Positions 18,430-29,424 are shown, counted from the first letter of the stretch. The stretch is 64,000 nt of DNA from Streptomyces sp. Alt3 (GCF_030719215.1 NZ_CP120983.1:3348001-3412000); one strand, 5' to 3'. The notes: generated by a model from the sequence alone, not told the origin. A program made the numbers and translations.

Positions 18430-19578
18430 GTGCGCGGCAAGCTGCATCGGGCCGCGTGGCCGCAGGGCTCCCCGGTGGCACTCGGGGCCCTGGTGGTCCT
18501 GGTGGTCTGTTCCCTGGCGCTGGTGGCGCTGGACGTAGCCGGTTCCCACCTCAGCAGGCGCTCGGTCGCCACCGGCCTGTCCTTGCTGGTCCTGATGCCC
18601 GCCGTGCTGCTGGGCCAGTACGCACCGCCCCCTTACCGGCTGCCCTACCGCTGGCGGTGGGGGCTCCTGATGATGCAGGTGCTGCTCACCTATCTGCCAC
18701 TGCTGCTCTTCCACTACAGGTGGCTCAGCCTGCTCGGCTTCCTCGCCGGAGCCGTGCTGCTCACCCTGCCGCCGACCAGCTCCGTCCCGATCGCCCTGCT
18801 GGTGGGTGCCAGTGGGCCGCTGATCGTGCACACCGACCTGGTGCGCACCGACCGCGGCGCCGTCAGCGTGCTGCTCAGCACGGCGATCACGGCCAGCACC
18901 GTCTTCGCGGTGGGCCATCTCGCTCTGCTCTCGGCCCGCCTCCACGCCGGCCGGGAACAAGCGGCACGGCTCGCGGAGCAGCGGGCGCGAGCCCTGATGC
19001 GACAGGACCTCCACGACCTGGCGGGCTCCTCGCTCTCCGCGATCGTGGTGCAGGGCGAAGCCGCGCTGCGCGGGCCCGTCCCGGCGGACACGGCTCCCGA
19101 CGCCGCACGGAGGGCACTCACCGAGATCGTGGGGCTCGCCCGCCGGCTGCACACGGAGATACGGGCCATCGGCCAGCCGGACGACGAGGGCCCCTCGCTC
19201 TCCGAGGAACTGGCCCACGCCCAGCGCGTGCTCCACGGTTCCGGTATCGCGGTGCGCACCGCGCTGTCCCCCTGTGCCGCACCGGACCCCGAGGTGTCGG
19301 CGTGCCTCCGCTTCGTGCTGCGCGAGGCGGTGGGGAACGTGCTCCAGCACAGTCGCGCCGCCGTGTGCGAGATAGAGCTGCGCTCCGACGCCTCCGGGAT
19401 CCGGCTGCTCATCCGTAACGACGGGGCCCTCGCCCCGGACGCGCCGCCCCAGGAACCCGGCCGGCGCGGGACCGGCCTGTCCGGGCTCGGATACCGGGCG
19501 CACACGCTGGGCGGAACCTTCGCCGCCGGCCGGGAGGACGACTCGTTCACCGTCGAGGCACTCCTGCCCACTGCCTGA
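18430..19578 (+). CDS. Sensor histidine kinase, DesK/NarL-partner type
   Basis: A 382-residue membrane kinase. Several membrane helices lie between residues 17 and 168. The HisKA_3 dimerisation helix carries His195 in MRQDLHDLAGSSLSAIV. The ATPase domain has the N-box REAVGNVLQHSRA (Asn303) and the G-box RGTGLSGLGYRAHTLGG (346-362). The GTG start has AGGGGG 5 nt upstream. This class phosphorylates NarL-type regulators, yet the next gene is not one; the regulator at 10651 is the nearest candidate. It is divergent from the Rhs gene, so the two share a promoter region of about 240 bp. Confidence 0.92.
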   Translation: MRGKLHRAAWPQGSPVALGALVVLVVCSLALVALDVAGSHLSRRSVATGLSLLVLMPAVLLGQYAPPPYRLPYRWRWGLLMMQVLLTYLPLLLFHYRWLSLLGFLAGAVLLTLPPTSSVPIALLVGASGPLIVHTDLVRTDRGAVSVLLSTAITASTVFAVGHLALLSARLHAGREQAARLAEQRARALMRQDLHDLAGSSLSAIVVQGEAALRGPVPADTAPDAARRALTEIVGLARRLHTEIRAIGQPDDEGPSLSEELAHAQRVLHGSGIAVRTALSPCAAPDPEVSACLRFVLREAVGNVLQHSRAAVCEIELRSDASGIRLLIRNDGALAPDAPPQEPGRRGTGLSGLGYRAHTLGGTFAAGREDDSFTVEALLPTA

Positions 19579-19674
19579 CCTCCCCCGCCGTCCCCTGCCC
19601 CTGCCCGTTCGTACGTCGGCGGCAACGACCCCGGTGCTGCTGGGCGGAGCCCCGTACCCGCGCCGCGCATGCCG

Positions 19675-19710
19675 AAGGGCCCCGCACCTCTCGCGAGGTG
19701 CGGGGCCCTT
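19675..19710. terminator. Bidirectional terminator between sensor kinase and tuf
   Basis: Perfect 16-bp stem AAGGGCCCCGCACCTC / GAGGTGCGGGGCCCTT with a TCGC loop, followed on the plus strand by CTTGG. It lies between the convergent kinase gene and tuf and can serve both. Confidence 0.85.
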
Positions 19711-19753
19711 CTTGGTGCTCAGTGCGGAGCAACCAGGTCAGACAGTCAGGTGA

Positions 19754-20947
<1,194 letters not shown>

Positions 20948-21022
20948 TGGGGTCCTCCTGAGTGGTTCTGTACGCCTTGCTTCATCGGCGCCAGGTGATC
21001 TTTGCTGGAATGCCGGTGCCGG

Positions 21023-21062
21023 GGGCATTCGCCGCGCTGCTTACGCACTGCGACGAATGCCC
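21023..21062 (-). promoter_or_regulatory. Hairpin in the fusA-tuf intergenic region
   Basis: Inverted repeat GGGCATTCG / CGAATGCCC with a partly paired 22-nt interior, lying between the fusA stop (21106) and the tuf start (20947). It could be a processing site, partial terminator or part of the tuf leader; nothing in the sequence decides which. Confidence 0.5.
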
Positions 21063-21105
21063 GACCAGGCTCCGGTGACAAGCCTAAAGCGTGCGCTCGG
21101 AAGAG

Positions 21106-23235
<2,130 letters not shown>

Positions 23236-23273
23236 AAGGCTCAATCTTCTCTCGGTCTCGATGGGGTGAGCGA

Positions 23274-23744
23274 CTACCAGCGGTAGTGCGCGAAGGCCTT
23301 GTTCGACTCGGCCATCTTGTGGGTGTCCTCGCGCTTCTTGACGGCAGCGCCAAGACCGTTGGAGGCGTCGAGCAGCTCGTTCATGAGGCGCTCGGTCATG
23401 GTCTTCTCACGACGGGCGCGGGAGTAACCGACGATCCAGCGCAGCGAGAGGGTGGCGGCACGACCGGGCTTGACCTCGATCGGCACCTGGTAGGTCGCGC
23501 CACCGACACGGCGGGACTTGACCTCGAGCGAGGGCTTGACGTTCTCAAGCGCGCGCTTCAGCGTGATGACCGGGTCAGCACCGGTCTTCTCGCGGAGGCC
23601 TTCCATGGCGCCGTAGACGATCCGCTCGGCGGTGGAACGCTTGCCGTCGAGCAGGATCTTGTTGATCAGCGACGTGACAAGAGGAGAGCTGTAGACCGGG
23701 TCGATGATGACCGGGCGCTTCGGGGCGGGGCCCTTACGAGGCAT
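23274..23744 (-). CDS. rpsG: 30S ribosomal protein S7
   Basis: S7 nucleates assembly of the 30S head and contacts E-site tRNA. The 156-residue product starts [20 protein letters not shown] and ends [15 protein letters not shown], both typical. It begins 2 nt after the rpsL stop, so translation is coupled. Confidence 0.98.
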   Translation of the reverse strand: MPRKGPAPKRPVIIDPVYSSPLVTSLINKILLDGKRSTAERIVYGAMEGLREKTGADPVITLKRALENVKPSLEVKSRRVGGATYQVPIEVKPGRAATLSLRWIVGYSRARREKTMTERLMNELLDASNGLGAAVKKREDTHKMAESNKAFAHYRW

Positions 23745-23746
23745 TC

Positions 23747-24118
23747 TTACTTCTCCTTCTTGGCGCCGTAGCGGCTGCGGGCCTGCTTGCGGTTCTTGAC
23801 ACCCTGGGTGTCGAGCGAACCGCGGATGATCTTGTAACGAACACCCGGCAGGTCCTTCACACGGCCGCCACGCACGAGCACGATCGAGTGCTCCTGCAGG
23901 TTGTGTCCCTCACCCGGGATGTAGGCCGTGACCTCGATGCCGGAGGTCAGACGCACACGCGCGACCTTACGGAGGGCCGAGTTCGGCTTCTTCGGGGTGG
24001 TCGTGAACACACGCGTGCAGACACCACGACGCTGGGGCGAACCCTCGAGCGCGGGCGTCTTGTTCTTCTCGACCTTGTCCTGCCGGCCCTTCCGGACCAG
24101 CTGCTGGATCGTAGGCAC
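23747..24118 (-). CDS. rpsL: 30S ribosomal protein S12
   Basis: S12 controls decoding accuracy. The 123-residue product starts [20 protein letters not shown]. The streptomycin-determining loops are intact wild type: Lys43 in [12 protein letters not shown] and Lys88 in [11 protein letters not shown], so no rpsL-type streptomycin resistance is expected. First gene of the str cluster. The leader carries the hairpin shared with the S10 operon. Confidence 0.98.
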   Translation of the reverse strand: MPTIQQLVRKGRQDKVEKNKTPALEGSPQRRGVCTRVFTTTPKKPNSALRKVARVRLTSGIEVTAYIPGEGHNLQEHSIVLVRGGRVKDLPGVRYKIIRGSLDTQGVKNRKQARSRYGAKKEK

Positions 24119-24381
24119 TACTTCTCCGGTTTCTGTGTGCCGTTCGTGAAACTAACCTGGAACACTCGCCGACCCACGCGGTCGGGTGTGTCGAATACTG
24201 CACGCCCCTGCGTTCAAGCAGAGGAGACACAGATTGCGGTGGCCACTTACGGACTCGCCATGCGGTTGAGGACACGCACCCGAGCCCAGGCACACCCCAG
24301 GCACAAGGCTTGAGCGTACCTACCTCACGGAGCTGGGTCAAAACAAATGCCCTGGGGGCGGGCGCTCTCCCGGGCCCCGGC
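24119..24381 (-). promoter_or_regulatory. str operon leader and promoter region
   Basis: Intergenic region of 263 nt upstream of rpsL. On the minus strand it contains CCGACCGCGTGGGTCGG within 24169-24193, identical over 17 nt to the rpsJ leader. Just upstream is TATTCG, preceded by TTGAAC 14 nt earlier; this is too short a spacing for a confident sigma-70-type promoter call. No gene is visible in this stretch. Confidence 0.55.
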
Positions 24382-25116
24382 TCACACGGACTCACCGTCG
24401 GGAGTCACGGGGGCCGCACCTTCCGCCGACCGGCGCGGCGGAGGACGCAGCCTCGGAATCGTGGGCACCCGGGAGCTGCGGCTCTTGGGCACCAGGGCGG
24501 GGGCAGGGGCCTGGGACCGGCCCGCCCGCTCACCGTGGGCCGCCGGCGCGGACCGCTCGGTCCGCCCGTCCGCGGGGTCGCCCTCCCGGCTCCGGCCGTC
24601 CGCACCGCGGTCGGCCGCGTCACGGCCCTGCTGCCGGAGGGGTATCACCGCGGCCTGCCCGGGCACCCCTCTCACCAGCCGTAACGCGCGTCCGCCGGCG
24701 GCCCTCGCCTCCTGGAGCGCGGGTTCGTAGTGGGTGGCGGCGTCACGCCAGCCGCTGGAGTAGGCGCGCAGCTCCCTCCGCTCCAGCTCGTCCCGCAGCA
24801 GCACCACGACCTCGTCCGGCGCGTGGCTCTCGAGGTGGCCGCCGAGTACGGCGAGGAGCCCGCTGAGCGTGTCCGGCGCGTGACCGGGGGTCCCGGCCGC
24901 CCCGACGGGGGCGTCCGTCGCGGGAGGGGTGTCCGCGGTGGAGTCGGCGGGGGCGCCGCGAGCGGCGGACCCTTCGGTCTCTTCGGCCTCGCCGGTCTCC
25001 TCGACCCTTCCGGCCTCTTGGACCTCTTCGACCGGAATCCGGGATCGCCCGTTACGTCCCACCACGCGCGCCCCCGTTCCGTCCAGCCCGAATCGCACGC
25101 GGGCGAGACGGAACAT
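24382..25116 (-). CDS. Hypothetical low-complexity protein bordering the tail module
   Basis: A 244-residue frame with an acidic Glu/Ala/Pro-rich N-terminal half, a short ordered helix region at about residues 85-145 (LSGLLAVLGGHLESHAPDEV ... SSGWRDAATHYEPALQ), and an Arg/Pro-rich tail. Only the central part looks folded. The start is uncertain; the first ATG at 25116 lacks a good ribosome-binding site. It lies between rpsL and the XRE regulator. The central SGW-xx-A motif loosely resembles that of the protein at 26920. No family recognised. Confidence 0.55.
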   Translation of the reverse strand: MFRLARVRFGLDGTGARVVGRNGRSRIPVEEVQEAGRVEETGEAEETEGSAARGAPADSTADTPPATDAPVGAAGTPGHAPDTLSGLLAVLGGHLESHAPDEVVVLLRDELERRELRAYSSGWRDAATHYEPALQEARAAGGRALRLVRGVPGQAAVIPLRQQGRDAADRGADGRSREGDPADGRTERSAPAAHGERAGRSQAPAPALVPKSRSSRVPTIPRLRPPPRRSAEGAAPVTPDGESV

Positions 25117-25285
25117 GCGTCATCGCCGCGTGCATGCCTGCTGGAGCGGGGGGACAGGCCGACTCAGCTTACGGGCCGGTCCCGGAGCCGACTCCTACGG
25201 GGACACTTCATGATCCACAGGAGGGACCCGGCGGAAGGGGTCCTGGGCCGGGCGGCGCCGGCCGCCCGGGGAGTGCGAGCGGCAG

Positions 25286-25726
25286 TCAGTCGGAGGCGAG
25301 CGGTGTCCGCCCCCCGGAGGCCCTGACCGCTTCCGAGGGCAGGAACTGGCCGGCGATCCGGATGAACATCTCCCGCTGGTCCGGCGCGATCCCGAGACCG
25401 TCCGCAGCCTCCTCCAGCGTGAGGCGCCGCCCACCCGCGGGGGCCTGGCCGACCGACGGCAGCGGCAGGTCGTCCTCGGTGAGTCGGCCGGACTGGATGA
25501 GCATGTCGCGCACCGGGACCTGGAGGACCTGGGCCAGTCGGCGCGTCGTCTCCAGGTCGGGCATGCTCTGACGCTGGAGCAGCCGCGTGATGGCCGCCCG
25601 ATGGACTCCGGCCTCGTCTGCGAGGCGAGATTTTCCGCCACCGCGCGGGCTGTCGATGTCGAAGCCGCGCCGACGGATCAGTTCCTCGATCCAGGTCGCG
25701 AAGCGGTCGAGTTCGCCTGTGGTCAT
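25286..25726 (-). CDS. XRE-type helix-turn-helix regulator of the tail module
   Basis: A 146-residue DNA-binding protein starting MTTGELDRFATWIEELIRRR with a GGAGGG site upstream. The HTH_3/XRE fold is at about residues 30-68: SRLADEAGVHRAAITRLLQR, then MPDLETTRRLAQVLQVPVRD. The C-terminal half (EAADGLGIAPDQREMFIRIA) is helical and may oligomerise. It is transcribed away from the tail genes, like a phage repressor or cluster-situated regulator. Repeats of TTGCG near its promoter also occur in front of the tail operon, making it the prime candidate for local control. Confidence 0.88.
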   Translation of the reverse strand: MTTGELDRFATWIEELIRRRGFDIDSPRGGGKSRLADEAGVHRAAITRLLQRQSMPDLETTRRLAQVLQVPVRDMLIQSGRLTEDDLPLPSVGQAPAGGRRLTLEEAADGLGIAPDQREMFIRIAGQFLPSEAVRASGGRTPLASD

Positions 25727-25768
25727 GAGCGGTCGCCTCCCTCCGAAGCGGACCTCAGAGTATCGCGC

Positions 25769-25896
25769 TTGCGCGCACAGAATTACCCACTCACACCGTC
25801 TCCTTTGTGAAGTTTCTGCTGACATAAATGCAGGCTGTTTCCAGCAAATGCTCTTGCGAGCGAGCGCGCAACATGCGAACGTGCGACCTCGCAACA
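25769..25896. promoter_or_regulatory. Candidate operators between XRE regulator and the plus-strand genes
   Basis: Divergent promoter region with several TTGCG-type half-sites: TTGCGCGCA at 25769-25777, an imperfect palindrome TTGCGAGCGAGCGCGCAA at 25854-25871, and further CGCAA/TGCGA elements to about 25896. TTGCGCGCA recurs exactly at 27357-27365, before the tail operon. The region between them is AT-richer than its surroundings, as expected of a promoter. Confidence 0.5.
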
Positions 25897-25924
25897 ACTT
25901 GTGTCCGGGGAGAAGGGACCGCCC

Positions 25925-26668
25925 ATGACCACACGCGCCACCGAGAACGAGAAGACCGCCCGTGACGCCCTGCTCTGGATCGAACTGCTGTTGAAGCAGT
26001 TCCCCGAGCTGCTCGGCGAGCTGGCACCGACCCACCGTTCCCCCTCCGCCCCTCCGCAGGACAGCGCGAGGCCGTCCGCCCCGCAGGGACGCTCCCGCGT
26101 GGAACGCGACGAGGCCCTGCGCGCCGAGCAGCTGCACGGCCTCACGCCGTCGGGCCCCACCACCGCTCCGTTGCGGCTGCACGTGTCCGACGCCATCCGC
26201 GACATCAGCGACGGGGTGGTGGAGCTCGACGAGGCCGTGCACGACAGGCTCCGCCTGCCGCGCCCCCGCCGCGCCCAGCTGGCCGAACGGCTGCTCCGCG
26301 TCGCCTCGCTGCTCGGACGGGCGGCCGAAGACGCCCTGCTCATGGCCCACATCCGGGACGAGGTCCGGCGGATGGCGAGGCGCTGCACCCGCGCCCTGGG
26401 AGTGGCCGAACCGGTCGTCCGGGTACGCGGCCGCTGCCCCTGGTGCGACTCGGTCTCCCTGCGCGCCTTCCCGGCCCGGCGGTCGGTGCTGTGCGTCAAC
26501 CCGGCCTGCCGGTGCGCCGACCGGGAGTGCGACTGCCGTACGGACCCCGCCCACCGGCATGCCTGGAGCGAGGGCGCCTGGGCGCGACTGGCGAAGGAAT
26601 CCGGCGGGGACCTCACCGAACTGAACGGCTCGACGGTGGACACCGCGGAGCGCGAGGTGCGCCGATGA
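25925..26668 (+). CDS. Zinc-ribbon-like protein of the tail module
   Basis: A 247-residue protein from the ATG at 25925, preceded by GAAGGGA. Residues 1-150 are mostly helical (TRATENEKTARDALLWIELL ... MAHIRDEVRRMARRC). A Cys/His-rich region at about 170-212 carries CPWC, CVNPAC, CADRECDC and HRHAW, with spacing suited to bind one or two zinc ions. It overlaps the next gene by ATGA. Such proteins accompany small HTH proteins in Streptomyces accessory loci; a regulatory or DNA-binding role is inferred. Not a known structural tail protein. Confidence 0.75.
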   Translation: MTTRATENEKTARDALLWIELLLKQFPELLGELAPTHRSPSAPPQDSARPSAPQGRSRVERDEALRAEQLHGLTPSGPTTAPLRLHVSDAIRDISDGVVELDEAVHDRLRLPRPRRAQLAERLLRVASLLGRAAEDALLMAHIRDEVRRMARRCTRALGVAEPVVRVRGRCPWCDSVSLRAFPARRSVLCVNPACRCADRECDCRTDPAHRHAWSEGAWARLAKESGGDLTELNGSTVDTAEREVRR

Positions 26669-26859
26669 CGGCCGCGACCCTGATCACGGGAGTGCTGGCC
26701 GCCGACGAGGCGGGCGTGACCCCGGCGACGATCCGCAAGTGGGTCCAGCTGGGCCGCCTCGCCCCTGCGGGGAAGCAGGGCCGTGCGCAGTTGTTCCGGC
26801 TGGAGGACGTCTTCGCGGCAGAGCGTGCCGTACGGCGGAAGCCTCACTCGGCCGGCTGA
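26665..26859 (+). CDS. Small MerR/excisionase-like HTH protein
   Basis: A 64-residue protein whose ATG overlaps the preceding stop codon (ATGA). The sequence GVLAADEAGVTPATIRKWVQ followed by LGRLAPAGKQGRAQLFRLED is a winged-HTH of the MerR/Xis (helix-turn-helix 17) type: HTH, then a basic wing, then the RLEDVFA helix. It could act with the upstream zinc-ribbon protein as a local transcription factor. No integrase is present, so an excisionase role is unlikely. Confidence 0.75.
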   Translation: MTAATLITGVLAADEAGVTPATIRKWVQLGRLAPAGKQGRAQLFRLEDVFAAERAVRRKPHSAG

Positions 26860-26870
26860 CGGAGGAGGAA

Positions 26871-26910
26871 AGCGGAGGGGGCGGGCCCGATCGGGCCCGC
26901 CCCCTCCGCT
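26871..26910. terminator. 40-bp perfect palindrome, bidirectional terminator
   Basis: A gap-free 40-bp palindrome centred on GATC (left arm AGCGGAGGGGGCGGGCCCGA, right arm its exact complement) between the plus-strand HTH gene and the minus-strand gene ending at 26920. The convergent placement supports a bidirectional terminator. Confidence 0.8.
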
Positions 26911-26919
26911 TCCCCGCGT

Positions 26920-27183
26920 CTACACCTCGGGCGCGGGCTGCATCCGGAGCACCTGGGCGTCGTCGTCCGAACTCCCGGTGGTCAGAGCCACCGCCTCACC
27001 CCAGCCGCTGCGGAACCCGCGCGTCTCCGCCTCCACCGCGATTCTCGCCCCGACCTTGCCGACGACGGCGGTGAGCGTCCTGGCGACGTCAGCGGTGTAG
27101 GTACCCGACTCCCCCGACTCCGCGGCCACTTCGACCACGGCGGCCATCACATCGGCCAGCCGTTCCTGGGCACTGATCACCAT
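26920..27183 (-). CDS. Small hypothetical protein divergent from the tail operon
   Basis: An 87-residue protein starting MVISAQERLADVMAAVVEVA; GTGs at 27198 and 27222 are alternative starts. It appears mostly helical and includes ARTLTAVVGKVGARIAVEAE and a RGFRSGWGEAVAL motif. Its promoter would lie in the region that carries the SOS-box-like palindrome (27263-27278), so it may be co-regulated with the tail genes. No family recognised. Confidence 0.65.
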   Translation of the reverse strand: MVISAQERLADVMAAVVEVAAESGESGTYTADVARTLTAVVGKVGARIAVEAETRGFRSGWGEAVALTTGSSDDDAQVLRMQPAPEV

Positions 27184-27495
27184 CGCGCTCCCGTCCACAC
27201 CCGTTCCACTTCCTCGTTCCACACGCCCAGCAGCGGCGCTCAGGGCCTCATAACCCCACCTCTCGAATGCTTGTTCGATAGTCGCAGACTAACGCACCCG
27301 CCGTAGGGAATGCGGGAGTTGCGCGACCCGTGAGGTTGCCGACGCGCACTAAGTGGTTGCGCGCACGCACGTTATGCGTCACAGTTGGTGCAGCGGCGGA
27401 GCTGCGCCCACCTTCCCTCCGGGGCGCAGCTCCGCCGTTCCCGTATCCGTACGCCCGTCGGCCGGCAGGCCCACGAACAGGAGTGATGCCCCGTC
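27184..27495. promoter_or_regulatory. Control region of the tail operon: SOS-box-like palindrome, TTGCG repeats
   Basis: About 312 nt with no gene. TCGAATGCTTGTTCGA at 27263-27278 has perfect TCGAA/TTCGA arms and matches the actinobacterial LexA box CGAAC-N4-GTTCG with one mismatch. TTGCGCGA (27319-27326) and TTGCGCGCA (27357-27365) repeat half-sites seen at the XRE promoter. A strong hairpin follows at 27394-27437. Together these suggest DNA-damage control, local regulation and attenuation before the first tail gene. Confidence 0.6.
27394..27437 (+). terminator. Leader hairpin / putative attenuator of the tail operon
   Basis: Perfect 16-bp stem CGGCGGAGCTGCGCCC / GGGCGCAGCTCCGCCG with a 12-nt loop, 58 nt before the first structural gene and downstream of the SOS-like box. 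It is strong enough to stop RNA polymerase in a high-GC host although no U-tract follows. No convergent gene explains it. Confidence 0.6.
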
Positions 27496-27906
27496 ATGAG
27501 TTCACCACCGAGCACCTTCCCCGACGTGGAGGCCATCGTCGTGGAGCTCCTCTCCGACCGCCCGGACCTAGCGGACGCGGTCGTGGACGAGACTCCCCCG
27601 CCGGGCTTCGACGGCACCCAGCCGGCGGTGATCGTCAGCCGGCGCGGCGGCGCCTGGATCGACGACCTCCACCTCGACCAGCCGCTCATCGAACTGGAGG
27701 CCTACGGGCCGGACAAGGTGACGGCACACCGCCTCGCGAACGCCGCCCGCGCCGAGCTGCTCTCGGCGGTCGGCCGGACGTACGGCACGAACGTCGTGAT
27801 CACCGATGTGGTCGAGGCCGACGGCCCGCGCTGGCTGCCCGAGTACCTGTACCCGGCGGCCAACCGCTACCTCACCGTGCTGCGGGTCTCGCTGCGCATC
27901 GGCTGA
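27496..27906 (+). CDS. Tail terminator / tail completion-like protein
   Basis: A 136-residue protein (MSSPPSTFPDVEAIVVELLS ...). Size, position directly before the tail tube gene and sequence features (short N-terminal helix, then QPAVIVSRRGGAW strand, HRLANAARAELLSAV helix, and the ending YLTVLRVSLRIG) match siphophage tail-terminator proteins, which cap the tube at the head-proximal end. In a headless particle it would seal the upper end. Assignment rests on size and synteny plus fold pattern, not on a unique motif. Confidence 0.65.
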   Translation: MSSPPSTFPDVEAIVVELLSDRPDLADAVVDETPPPGFDGTQPAVIVSRRGGAWIDDLHLDQPLIELEAYGPDKVTAHRLANAARAELLSAVGRTYGTNVVITDVVEADGPRWLPEYLYPAANRYLTVLRVSLRIG

Positions 27907-27966
27907 CCCGGCACCGCCACGGCGCGGACAGGCGCCCCACCCGGCGCGCTCACGCACCCCACAGAC

Positions 27967-27991
27967 AAGGCCCCGCCACCGGCGGGGCCTT
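27967..27991 (+). terminator. Hairpin between tail terminator and tail tube genes
   Basis: AAGGCCCCGCC / GGCGGGGCCTT, 11-bp perfect stem with an ACC loop, 60 nt after the 27496 gene. It may attenuate or protect the transcript of the highly expressed tube gene. Confidence 0.6.
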
Positions 27992-28044
27992 CGCCGTACC
28001 CACGGCAGGCACCACCCACGCCCACCCATCCCAAGGAGTCATCC

Positions 28045-28647
28045 ATGGCAGGCAACAACTCGTCCGAGATCCGCGTGGCCGGCACCGGCCGCATCCTGGT
28101 CGGGAACCTCAACGCCCCTCTCCCGGAGGCGTTCTCCGACACACCGGCGGCCGACTGGGGTTCGGAGTGGACCGACCTCGGTTACACCTCCACGGACGGG
28201 GTGACCTTCTCCAAGAAGGACAAGCTGGACCCGGTCGAGACGTGGCAGTCGATCAGCCCGGCCCGGTTCGTCTACGCGGACCGCGACCTGACGCTGAAGT
28301 TCTCGATGCTGCAGTTCAACGAGGACACGCTGCCCTTCTTCCTGGGCGGCTCCGGGAGTGACATCCGCCGGGGCTCGGCCGGTTCGGACATCGTCCAGTT
28401 CGATGTGCCGGACGGCCCGACCTTCGACGAGCGCGCCCTCGGACTGGAGTTCACCGACGGCACGGCGGTCACCTACCGCTTCGTCATCCCGCGCGGCCAG
28501 GTGACGGCCACCGACGACATCAAGCTGGCCCGCAAGGCCGCCGCGATGCTCGGCGTCACCTTCACCGCGCTCTCCCCGGGCGACGGCCAGGCACTCGCGA
28601 CGTTCGTCATGAAGGACGCCGCCTACGCGGTGCCGACCGAGGCCTGA
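28045..28647 (+). CDS. Phage major tail tube protein
   Basis: A 200-residue protein resembling siphophage major tail proteins. It is predicted mostly beta (GTGRILVGNLNAPLPEAFSD, WTDLGYTSTDGVTFSKKDKL, YRFVIPRGQVTATDDIKLAR), with the typical phrase LGYTSTDGVTFS and a C-terminal AMLGVTFTAL strand. It would form the hexameric rings of a non-contractile tube around the tape measure. No sheath gene is found anywhere in the cluster. A GGAG ribosome-binding site precedes the ATG. Confidence 0.85.
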   Translation: MAGNNSSEIRVAGTGRILVGNLNAPLPEAFSDTPAADWGSEWTDLGYTSTDGVTFSKKDKLDPVETWQSISPARFVYADRDLTLKFSMLQFNEDTLPFFLGGSGSDIRRGSAGSDIVQFDVPDGPTFDERALGLEFTDGTAVTYRFVIPRGQVTATDDIKLARKAAAMLGVTFTALSPGDGQALATFVMKDAAYAVPTEA

Positions 28648-28729
28648 TCTCCCTGCCGGGTGGGGCCGGTCCACCCCGGTCCCGCCCGGCACCCCCGCCC
28701 GCACCACCACGCAAGGAGACTCCCCACCC

Positions 28730-29020
28730 ATGGCTTCATTCGACGTCAACGCGGCCCGCGCCCAGCGCATGGAGGCGCTCGGCCGCTCCTGGGCCTTCGA
28801 CCTGGACGACGACACCTTCGAACTCCCCACCGAGCTCGGCCGCACCACCGCCAAGGCGCTCCGCTCCCTCGACGACAACGACGTCGACGGACTGCTCAAA
28901 CTCCTGCTGGGCGAGGAACAGTTCGCGCGCTTCGAGCAGCACGACATCACCATGCAGGACATCGCCGCGATCCTGGAGGCGTACGGCAAGGAGACCGGGC
29001 TCGGCCTGGGGGAAGGCTGA
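28730..29020 (+). CDS. Tail assembly chaperone, short form (gpG-like)
   Basis: A 96-residue, helical, acidic protein (MASFDVNAARAQRMEALGRS ...) between tube and tape measure, the fixed position of the lambda G-type chaperone that loads tube subunits on the tape measure. A GGAG site precedes it. Its last codons are CTG GGG GAA GGC TGA, and a downstream open frame in -1 register begins at this point, so it is the upstream half of a G/GT frameshift pair. Confidence 0.82.
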   Translation: MASFDVNAARAQRMEALGRSWAFDLDDDTFELPTELGRTTAKALRSLDDNDVDGLLKLLLGEEQFARFEQHDITMQDIAAILEAYGKETGLGLGEG

Positions 29021-29424
29021 GCCTCGACGCGTTCGCCGAAGAACACGCCGAGGCACTCGAAGCCGACCTGTTGCGGCACTTCGGCGTGGACCTGCTCGAC
29101 TGGCACCGCGGCCGGCTGTCCTCACGCCGGCTCGCGGTGCTGGTCAAGCACATGCCACGCGACAGCGCCGTCGCGCAGGAGCTCCACGGCGACGGCGCCG
29201 AATGGACGGTGACGGACTACCTGCTGGCCGCCGCCGTCGACCATCTCGCCGCCGCCAACTGGATGTTCGCCTCCGTCAACACGGACGAGGACTCGGAACC
29301 ACCGGAGCGTCCGGTTCCGGTACCGCGGCCCGGTGACCACGCGGAGCCCGAGGAACCACCCGCGGGAGAGCCCATACCGCCAGAAGTGCCCGACCGCGCC
29401 GAGCTGATGCGCTTCTTCGCCTGA
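28730..29424 (+). CDS. Tail assembly chaperone, long form by -1 frameshift (gpGT-like)
   Basis: Predicted fusion of the 28730 product with the -1 frame that runs to 29424. The slip site is GGGGGAA at 29008-29014 (codons GGG GAA in the zero frame): the GGG tRNA re-pairs perfectly after a one-base slip back. The extension (SLDAFAEEHAEALEADLLRH ... TDYLLAAAVDHLAAANWMF ... DRAELMRFFA) has no start codon or ribosome-binding site of its own near the junction. It is helical, then Pro/Glu-rich, like T domains that bind the tape measure. Inference from geometry; not demonstrated. Confidence 0.72.

Noticed and set aside
25286..26560. XRE regulator extended to a 424-residue protein
   Set aside because: The upstream part runs through the divergent promoter and opposite the zinc-ribbon gene. 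The ATG at 25726 has a good GGAGGG site and gives a normal XRE N-terminus.
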